From Flavobacterium ginsenosidimutans (GTDB lineage Bacteria > Bacteroidota > Bacteroidia > Flavobacteriales > Flavobacteriaceae), in the NCBI RefSeq assembly GCF_003254625.1, contig NZ_QJRJ01000074.1, positions 124,001 to 188,000 on the forward strand: DNA of 64,000 nt. The letters run 5' to 3'. Positions 51,170-57,963 of this stretch are shown one piece after another. The notes below the pieces were generated by a model. It did no database searches. It was not told the origin of the DNA and saw only the letters and a program-made list of their open reading frames with translations. The position numbers were made by a program, and so were the translations under genes. Numbering within the stretch: the stretch's first letter is position 1; each line of letters starts with the position of its first letter.

Positions 51170-52603
51170 ATGAAAGAAATTAATATAAAAAATTCAGTTA
51201 TTACCTTAGTTATAGGTTCTATAATTTGGTTTGTTCCAACTCCAAATGGGCTTTCGACAGAAGCATGGCATTTATTTGCAATTTTTATCTCAACCATTAT
51301 TGGGATTATTTTAAAAGCGGCGCCAATGGGCACTATGTGTATGGTTGCGGTTGGAATTACAGCTTTTACTCAGGTTTTAGCGCCAGAAAGTGCAGGAGAT
51401 TCCATAACATTGGCTTTAAGCGGTTTTGGAAATAAAGTAATTTGGCTTATCGGAATTTCATTTTTTATAGCCCGTGGATTTATAAAAACAGGTTTAGGTA
51501 ACCGGATAGCTTTTTTATTTATTAAAATATTTGGAAAAAGTTCTTTAGGATTAGCGTACGGTTTAGGTTTGGCAGATTTGGTTTTGGCGCCTGTGGTACC
51601 AAGTAATACAGCTCGTGGCGGAGGTATAATTTATCCGATTATGAAGTCGATGTCAATGAATTTTGATTCAGATCCTGATAAACCAGAAACAAGAAGAAGA
51701 CTTGGAGCTTTTCTTACTTTAAGTAGTTATAATGTAAATTTAATTGCGTCATCAATGTTTCTAACAGGAACTGCAAGTAATCCGATGTGTCAAAAATTTG
51801 CAGAAAATTTAGGCATACATATTTCATGGACCTCTTGGGCAATTGCTGCATTAATTCCTGGATTAACAGCATTCTTCGTGATTCCATTTTTATTATATAA
51901 GATTTATCCGCCAGAATTGAAAAATACAGGCGATGCCCCAAAAGTGGCTTCTCAAAAACTAAAAGAAATGGGGCCAATTTCTAAAAACGAATGGCTAATG
52001 CTTTTAACCTTTTGTATTTTATTATTTCTTTGGATGACAGGAGATTTGTTTTCAATAGATGCTACAACAACTGCATTTATAGGCTTAGTAGTTTTGCTAT
52101 TAACATCTGTTCTGACTTGGGAAGATGTAAAAGGAGAAAAAGGAGCTTGGGATACAATAGTATGGTTTGCAGTTTTAGTTATGATGGCAAGCTCTTTAGA
52201 TAAATTAGGCTTTATTGGCTGGTTTAGTGAAATTGTAAAAGGACAAATGATTGGTACGAGCTGGCAAATTGCATTTGTAATTATTATTGCGGTATATTTC
52301 TTTAGTCACTATATTTTTGCAAGCGCTACAGCTCACGTTGCAGCTATGTATGCTGCTTTATTGGCTGTTGGAGTTTCTTTGGGAGTTCCAGGATTGTTTT
52401 TGGCATTTATGCTTGGATTTGTAGGTTCTTTGTATGGAACATTAACCCATTATGGTCATGGGCCAGCACCAGTTTACTTTGGAAGTGGTTATGTTGATTT
52501 AAAAAGCTGGTGGATAAAAGGACTTATTACAGGGCTTGCAATGCTTGTGATTTATCTTGTTATTGGTGGTTTATGGCTAAATGTTTTAGGATTTATTAAT
52601 TAA
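51170..52603 (+). CDS. DASS family dicarboxylate/anion transporter (copy 1)
   Basis: 477 residues, about 12 membrane helices. The signatures LVLAPVVPSNTARGGGIIYPI, TGTASNPMCQ and THYGHGPAPVYFGSGYV belong to the CitT/TtdT/DiT1 clade of the divalent anion symporter family, which exchange citrate, malate, tartrate, 2-oxoglutarate or succinate. It probably uses Na+ or antiport. It is co-transcribed with the preceding porin. It resembles the transporter at 54006 closely: long runs are identical, such as IFGKSSLGLAYGLGLADLVL. Confidence 0.92.
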   Translation: MKEINIKNSVITLVIGSIIWFVPTPNGLSTEAWHLFAIFISTIIGIILKAAPMGTMCMVAVGITAFTQVLAPESAGDSITLALSGFGNKVIWLIGISFFIARGFIKTGLGNRIAFLFIKIFGKSSLGLAYGLGLADLVLAPVVPSNTARGGGIIYPIMKSMSMNFDSDPDKPETRRRLGAFLTLSSYNVNLIASSMFLTGTASNPMCQKFAENLGIHISWTSWAIAALIPGLTAFFVIPFLLYKIYPPELKNTGDAPKVASQKLKEMGPISKNEWLMLLTFCILLFLWMTGDLFSIDATTTAFIGLVVLLLTSVLTWEDVKGEKGAWDTIVWFAVLVMMASSLDKLGFIGWFSEIVKGQMIGTSWQIAFVIIIAVYFFSHYIFASATAHVAAMYAALLAVGVSLGVPGLFLAFMLGFVGSLYGTLTHYGHGPAPVYFGSGYVDLKSWWIKGLITGLAMLVIYLVIGGLWLNVLGFIN

Positions 52604-52622
52604 AAAAGGTTATTATTTTTTG

Positions 52623-52657
52623 AAAAGGTGCAAGTTAAATCTTGCGCCTTTTTTTAT
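52623..52657 (+). terminator. Terminator after copy-1 porin/DASS pair
   Basis: aaggtgcaag (52625-52634) pairs with cttgcgcctt (52641-52650) with one G-U, followed by a T-run, so the second pair is transcribed separately. Confidence 0.82.
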
Positions 52658-52833
52658 TAATTTTTTTTAATAACAGTATTTTAATGCAATTTTTTTTACA
52701 GAAAGAATCTTTTTTTGTTATTTTAGTATTCCCATTTCGCGTTGGCTCTAAGCAGTTAGTTTTTTGATCTCAAAAAGTAAAAATCTGATTTTTAAATCAG
52801 TACAAAAAATAATGTTTTATTTATTTGAAGTCT

Positions 52834-53985
52834 ATGAGGAAAAGTCTACTATTTACAATCGTTTTTCTGTTTTTTATAAGCCCAATTTTTTTATACGCCC
52901 AAGGAGATGTCAATCAAGGTGCTGATACAATAAAAAAAGAGGAAAAATATCCGCAGTTTCAATTAAAAGGACTTCTTCAGGCGAGATATCTGGAAAGTTT
53001 TGGGGATAATGTAGATGTTTTGGGAATGCATCATTCCACAGGAGATGTAACACAGAGCTCTTTCGACATAAAAAGAATGCGTGTTGGTTTAAATACGAAA
53101 CTGAGTGAGACCACAGAGATTGTGATTTTGGTCAACTTAGCCGATTTTAAATCAGATACAAAAGGAAAAGTTCTCGAAAACGCCTACGGAAAATATACTT
53201 TCAATAAATATATTGCATTAACGGGAGGACAATTCCGACCAGCTTTTGGTATAGAAGAGCTTGTTCCAGTTGATATTATTAAATCATTTGATTTTTCCAA
53301 TCAATATTATGAATTCGGAAAAAATGGATGGACGAGTTTTCAAATTGGAGCGTCGGCAACTGGAGCTTTTGATGTTGGGAAAATCCCAGTGAATTATGCC
53401 GTTTCGGTTTTAAATGGAAATGGAAAAAACCAAGAAATGGATAAAGACAATGGAAAGCAATTTTCTTCAAGATGGGTTTTAGGATTATCAAAAGCGCATA
53501 AAATTAATCTTGGTTTAAATGCTGGTTTCGGAAAGGTTTTTAAAGAAGATGTTTTTGCTATTGGAGCAGATATAACCAGTGATTTTAAAGTAACAGATAA
53601 ACTTAGTTTTGATTTACAGATAGAATACAAACAAGGAACAAACCATAATTTATATTATTCTTTGCCAGTTGACAGCCGAACAGCTAATGTTGCCGATTAT
53701 GTAATGCGAGGCATTTATTTTCTGCCCAACTTTAGATATGTGGTAAATTACAATAAACTTACAGCGCTAGAATTCTCTTGCCGTTATGAAACTTTTGATC
53801 CAAGTTTCAAGGTTGATTCAAATGTGCGCACGACTTACACGCCAATGGTTAGTTTAGAATTCGGAAAATCTTATACAGGTCGTATTGAATTGGGATTTGA
53901 AATTGATCGTTTTGATAGAAGTATCCCAGATACAACAACCTATAATGATAATTTATTTTTAATTCAGTTACAGCTCAGAATTTAA
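52834..53985 (+). CDS. Porin, phosphate-selective O/P type (copy 2)
   Basis: 383 residues from the ATG at 52834 (a TTG three codons before is less likely). Signal peptide (1-23, ending FLYAQ) and the same conserved blocks as copy 1 (FDIKRMRVGLNTKLSETTEIVILVNLADFKSD, GQFRPAFGIEELVPVDIIKSFDFSNQYYEFG), ending LFLIQLQLRI. It has diverged clearly from copy 1, more than the permeases have from each other. Twenty bases precede the second permease. Confidence 0.9.
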   Translation: MRKSLLFTIVFLFFISPIFLYAQGDVNQGADTIKKEEKYPQFQLKGLLQARYLESFGDNVDVLGMHHSTGDVTQSSFDIKRMRVGLNTKLSETTEIVILVNLADFKSDTKGKVLENAYGKYTFNKYIALTGGQFRPAFGIEELVPVDIIKSFDFSNQYYEFGKNGWTSFQIGASATGAFDVGKIPVNYAVSVLNGNGKNQEMDKDNGKQFSSRWVLGLSKAHKINLGLNAGFGKVFKEDVFAIGADITSDFKVTDKLSFDLQIEYKQGTNHNLYYSLPVDSRTANVADYVMRGIYFLPNFRYVVNYNKLTALEFSCRYETFDPSFKVDSNVRTTYTPMVSLEFGKSYTGRIELGFEIDRFDRSIPDTTTYNDNLFLIQLQLRI

Positions 53986-54005
53986 TTCACTTAATCTTTG
54001 TTTTT

Positions 54006-55436
54006 ATGAAAGAAGTAAAAATTCCCCAAACTCTGATTACGCTGGCAGTTTTAATTGCCATTTGGTTTATTCCAGCTCCAGAAGGTGTTGTGATAGAAGC
54101 GTGGCATTTATTTGCCATTTTCGTGGCTACAATTTTAGGAATCATCCTAAAAGCAGCTCCGATGGGAACGATGTGCATGATTGCGATTGCTTTAACTGCA
54201 ATGTCTCAGGTTTTGGCTCCAGGAGATCCAGGAAAATCAATAACGTTGGCATTAAAGGGATTTGGAGATAAAGTAATCTGGCTTATCGGAATTTCATTTT
54301 TCATTGCGAGAGGATTTATAAAAACGGGTCTTGGAAACAGAATTGCTTTTTTATTCATAAAAATATTCGGAAAAAGTTCTTTAGGATTAGCTTACGGTTT
54401 AGGATTAGCAGATTTGGTTTTAGCGCCAGCTGTTCCAAGTAATACGGCAAGAGGAGGAGGAATTGTTTATCCAATCATGAAATCAATGTCAATGAGTTTT
54501 GGTTCGATGCCTGATCAGCCTGAAACGCATAGAAAATTAGGGGCATATTTAACTTTAAATAGTTATAATATGAATTTGATTGCGTCTTCTATGTTTTTAA
54601 CGGGAACAGCAAGTAACCCGATGTGCCAAAAGTTTGCGCTTAATCTCGGAATAAAAATAAGTTGGATGTCATGGGCAGCCGCAGCGATTGTTCCAGGTTT
54701 GTGTGCTTTTTTTGTTATTCCGTTTGTGCTGTACAAAATTTATCCGCCAGAATTAAAGAAAACGGGTGATGCGCCACAGCTTGCCATGCAAAAATTAAAA
54801 GAAATGGGCGCAATAACAAGAAACGAATGGATGATGCTATTGACGTTTTTTATTCTTCTTTTTCTCTGGATGACAGGAGATTTACTTTCTATAGATGCTA
54901 CTTCGACAGCTTTTATTGGATTAGTAATTCTGCTTTTAACTTCAGTTTTAACTTGGGAAGATGTAAAAGCCGAAAAAGGAGCTTGGGATACAATTGTTTG
55001 GTTTTCTGTTTTAGTAATGATGGCCAGTTCGCTTAATGAATTAGGTTTTATAGCGTGGTTTAGTGATTTAGTAAAAGCGCAAATTGGCGGATTAAGCTGG
55101 CAAATGGCTTTTCCAATTATTATTTTGGTTTATTTCTTTAGCCATTACCTTTTTGCGAGTGCAACTGCGCATGTTGCGGCAATGTATGCGGCACTACTTG
55201 GTGTTGGTGTTTCACTTGGAATTCCGGGATTGTTATTGGCGTTTATGCTTGGATTTATAGGTTCGCTTTACGGAACATTAACGCATTATGGTCACGGACC
55301 GGCACCCGTATTTTTCGGGAGCGGCTACGTTGACCTAAAGAGCTGGTGGGTCAAAGGGCTTATAACGGGATTGATTATGCTCTTTATTTATATGGTAATT
55401 GGAGGATTGTGGCTCCGAATTATTGGATATTTTTAA
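54006..55436 (+). CDS. DASS family dicarboxylate/anion transporter (copy 2)
   Basis: 476 residues with the same topology and motifs as copy 1 (LAPAVPSNTARGGGIVYPI, TASNPMCQ, THYGHGPAPVFFGSGYV). Some differences lie in the substrate-facing region and loops (for instance FDSDPDKPET versus FGSMPDQPET). The stop codon overlaps that of the convergent GNAT-like gene at a shared TTAA. The two copies may differ in substrate, affinity or regulation; the gap between them lacks an obvious shared operator. Confidence 0.92.
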   Translation: MKEVKIPQTLITLAVLIAIWFIPAPEGVVIEAWHLFAIFVATILGIILKAAPMGTMCMIAIALTAMSQVLAPGDPGKSITLALKGFGDKVIWLIGISFFIARGFIKTGLGNRIAFLFIKIFGKSSLGLAYGLGLADLVLAPAVPSNTARGGGIVYPIMKSMSMSFGSMPDQPETHRKLGAYLTLNSYNMNLIASSMFLTGTASNPMCQKFALNLGIKISWMSWAAAAIVPGLCAFFVIPFVLYKIYPPELKKTGDAPQLAMQKLKEMGAITRNEWMMLLTFFILLFLWMTGDLLSIDATSTAFIGLVILLLTSVLTWEDVKAEKGAWDTIVWFSVLVMMASSLNELGFIAWFSDLVKAQIGGLSWQMAFPIIILVYFFSHYLFASATAHVAAMYAALLGVGVSLGIPGLLLAFMLGFIGSLYGTLTHYGHGPAPVFFGSGYVDLKSWWVKGLITGLIMLFIYMVIGGLWLRIIGYF

Positions 55437-55735
55437 ATTCTAATTCCTGGAGGAAGTAATTCTTTATATTTCGGATTTTTTTTGAAAAACGTAACAATTT
55501 TTGGATGAATTGGAACTACTCGATAATTTTTTTCAGAACTTAAATCTAAAATATTTTTAAGTAAAGTGTTGATGATATCTTCGTTCTCGTATGAATCAGG
55601 CTTGTTGATTTTGGTTAAGAAGATTTTTTTCTCTTGAAATTGATACTCAACTGCTAACATTCCTTCAGGGATAACAGTTTCAAATTGGCGCGCAAAAGTG
55701 TTGTCTTTAATTTCCATAGTTACAGAAGTTTCCAT
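55433..55735 (-). CDS. Degenerate GNAT-like (Acetyltransf_CG) protein
   Basis: 100 residues. Matches the small GNAT-related family PF14542 in order: NTFARQFETVIPEGMLAVEYQF (domain start), KIFLTKINKP where active members have HTEVP, then VVPIHPKIVTFFKKNPKYKELLP at the end. The acetyl-CoA loop expected as GxGIGxxLV reads NEDIINTLLKNIL and lacks the glycines. Possibly a binding rather than catalytic protein. An inner ATG at 55715-55717 would shorten it by six residues. The stop overlaps that of the convergent permease. Confidence 0.72.
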   Translation of the reverse strand: METSVTMEIKDNTFARQFETVIPEGMLAVEYQFQEKKIFLTKINKPDSYENEDIINTLLKNILDLSSEKNYRVVPIHPKIVTFFKKNPKYKELLPPGIRI

Positions 55736-56029
55736 AGTAAATTTTTGTTAGGTTATGTATAAAAAAATGAATTTGGGACACGAAACAGTATTGAAAGAAA
55801 ATTCTTTATAAGATTTAAAATCAAAAATATTCCGAAATGCAAAGGTAATCATTTGATTTTCAATATTGAATTATTTTTTGAAGATGTAAACTTTATGCTA
55901 TCGTTTCTAAGTTTATTTTTTTTGGATTGGAAGTAATAATTAGGTCTGAAATTTGATTGTCATGACAGTAAATAAAGTAACTTTATTTTTTTAGAATAAA
56001 TGTCGCAATGGTAATTTCATTTTAATGTT

Positions 56030-56689
56030 ATGAGTAAAATTCCAGTTTATTTTATGCCAGGTCTGGCAGCAAGTTCGTCTATTTTTGAAAGAATAAAATT
56101 GGACGAAAATATTTTTGAAATGCATCTTTTGGAATGGGAAATCCCGAATCCAAAAGAATCTTTATCTGATTATGCACTTCGAATTAGTAAAAATATTAAA
56201 GACGAAAACCCTGTTTTAGTTGGGGTTTCTTTTGGCGGAATTCTAGTTCAGGAAATTTCGAAACATATAAAAGCACGAAAAGTCATTATTATATCGAGTG
56301 TAAGAAGTAATTTGGAATTCCCGAGAAGAATGAAAATAGGGAAGAAGACAAAAGCTTATAAACTTATTCCAATGCAGTTAATTCTTAATATTGAGAAACT
56401 GGCTAAATTTTCTTTTGGCGAAAAAGTCAATAAACGAATTAAATTGTATGAGAAATTTTTATCTGTTCGTGATTTAGGCTACTTGCAATGGGCTGTAGAA
56501 AGTGTAATTCTGTGGGAGCGAGATAAAATTGACGAAAATGTAGTGCATATTCACGGAGATAAAGACGATGTTTTTCCGATTAAGTATATTGATAAATGCA
56601 TTTTAGTCAAAGGAGGAACGCATATTATGATTCTTAATAAATATAAATGGCTGAACGAGAATTTGCCATCTATTATATTGGAAGACTAA
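56030..56689 (+). CDS. Cytoplasmic alpha/beta hydrolase
   Basis: 219 residues without signal peptide. Nucleophile elbow GVSFGGILVQE (GxSxG, Ser about 68), acid in HIHGDKDDVFPI (about 185) and His in VKGGTHIMILN (about 205), the classic triad order. The start MSKIPVYFMPGLAASSS carries the oxyanion PGL. Substrate unknown; such short hydrolases include esterases and thioesterases. It is transcribed alone. Confidence 0.85.
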   Translation: MSKIPVYFMPGLAASSSIFERIKLDENIFEMHLLEWEIPNPKESLSDYALRISKNIKDENPVLVGVSFGGILVQEISKHIKARKVIIISSVRSNLEFPRRMKIGKKTKAYKLIPMQLILNIEKLAKFSFGEKVNKRIKLYEKFLSVRDLGYLQWAVESVILWERDKIDENVVHIHGDKDDVFPIKYIDKCILVKGGTHIMILNKYKWLNENLPSIILED

Positions 56690-56727
56690 AATTCCAATTT
56701 AGAAACTCCAAATTCCAAGTTTTCGAT

Positions 56728-56868
56728 CTTTGTCAAAGTTTAAAACTTTGACAAAGATTTAGATAAAGTAAACACAAAGCTTTGTTGTCCTGAGCGAAGT
56801 CGAAGGATCTCATGCTTAATCCATTCAGTATTTTCTTTACTTTGCGTGTCCTTCGACTTCGCTCAGGA
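56728..56868. repeat. Palindromic repeats between hydrolase and TPR genes
   Basis: A 29-base palindrome ctttgtcaaag...ctttgacaaag (56728-56756), identical to 23105-23133, and an inverted pair of gtcctgagcgaagtcgaagg (56787 on) and ccttcgacttcgctcagga (to 56868), the same family as at 22990 and 25753. The 282-base gap contains nothing else recognised. Confidence 0.82.
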
Positions 56869-56972
56869 AGACATAAATGAGAAAAATCTAAAATCTAAAG
56901 TCAACAATCTAAAATAAAAAATCCCAAACTCTTTTTCAGAATTTGGGATTTATAATATTGTGATTTAGAAAA

Positions 56973-57488
56973 TTAGATTTTCTTCATTTGTTCTTTCATC
57001 ATAGAAATTTGCTCTTTCAGCATTCCTTGTTTGTCTAATTTTTTAGCTTCATTTAATAAATTAGTTGCTTCAAGTTTTCTTCTGCGTGACATTGCAACTC
57101 CTGCAAGGTTTAATTTAGCTACAGCTAAATCCATATCCATTGATAGTCCAAGTTCGATTGCTTTTTTGAAATGCTTCTCCGCTTGGTTAATATTGGTTTG
57201 AGATAACATGATACCTTGTAAGTAATTTAAGTATCCTTGTTGTTTTCTTACTAATGCACCTTCTGGATTTTTGATATATGATAACCATTTATTAGCACCT
57301 ACAAAGTCTTGTTTTCTTAATTTAAGGAAGGCTAAAAGGATAAATTCGTTTTTAAAATAAAGAAAAATTGGAATTGCAGTCAATAATATAAGAAAGATTC
57401 CATTTCCGATATTACTTTCTGTAAATTGCCAAATGCCCGCCACTACAAGAAGTCCGGCCAAAATAAGTTTAATATTTTTGTGAAACAT
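56973..57488 (-). CDS. Membrane-anchored TPR-like protein
   Basis: 171 residues. Two N-terminal membrane helices (about 7-25 and 28-45), then helical repeats of TPR character (about 65-140): LRKQDFVGANKWLSYIKNP, QGYLNYLQGIMLSQTNINQAEKHFKKAIEL and LAVAKLNLAGVAMSRRRKLEATNLLNEAKKL. It is an adaptor-like scaffold facing the cytoplasm or periplasm. The binding partner is unknown. Plus-strand CAAAGATA (57511-57518), read as TATCTTTG on the minus strand, lies upstream. Divergent from rpmH. Confidence 0.78.
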   Translation of the reverse strand: MFHKNIKLILAGLLVVAGIWQFTESNIGNGIFLILLTAIPIFLYFKNEFILLAFLKLRKQDFVGANKWLSYIKNPEGALVRKQQGYLNYLQGIMLSQTNINQAEKHFKKAIELGLSMDMDLAVAKLNLAGVAMSRRRKLEATNLLNEAKKLDKQGMLKEQISMMKEQMKKI

Positions 57489-57552
57489 AATTAATGTAAA
57501 TTTGTGATTGCAAAGATAGTAAAAGGAATTAAAAATATTTTTATAAAAGTGC

Positions 57553-57582
57553 TTGCCAGAAAAAAAAGTCTTTGTATATTTG
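57553..57582 (+). promoter_or_regulatory. Promoter of rpmH
   Basis: TTG (57553-57555), 19-base spacer, TATATTTG (57575-57582). The leader is about 70 bases. Confidence 0.68.
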
Positions 57583-57656
57583 CACTCGGTTTTTGAACAA
57601 CGATATCCAAAACCAAGAAAGAGTTAATTAGATACCATTTTTAAAGATACAAAGCA

Positions 57657-57818
57657 ATGAGCAAAAGAACATTTCAACCATCGAAAAGAAAAAGAAGAAA
57701 TAAGCACGGATTTATGGACAGAATGGCTTCTGCGAATGGAAGAAAAGTTCTAGCGCGTAGAAGAGCAAAAGGAAGACATAAATTAACTGTTTCTAGCGAG
57801 CCTAGACACAAAAAATAA
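57657..57818 (+). CDS. rpmH: 50S ribosomal protein L34
   Basis: 53 residues, very basic. Starts [19 protein letters not shown] and continues to [20 protein letters not shown], the universal L34 pattern, with a short Bacteroidota tail ([12 protein letters not shown]). Below the length usually shown by ORF finders. It has its own promoter and terminator. The usual neighbours dnaA and rnpA are not here. Confidence 0.97.
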
Positions 57819-57837
57819 TGTTTGTATAAACATACAT

Positions 57838-57872
57838 AAGGCGATTACTTTTTTAGTATCGCCTTTTTTTAT
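57838..57872 (+). terminator. Terminator of rpmH
   Basis: aaggcgatta pairs with agtatcgcctt, followed by a run of seven T. Confidence 0.85.
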
Positions 57873-57963
57873 ACCTTGTCGGTAAAAATTTTCTCAACTT
57901 TCTAGTTTTTAGTACACTAGAATAGTTTTTTAAAATCGTAAATAACTACACAATACATAAAAA

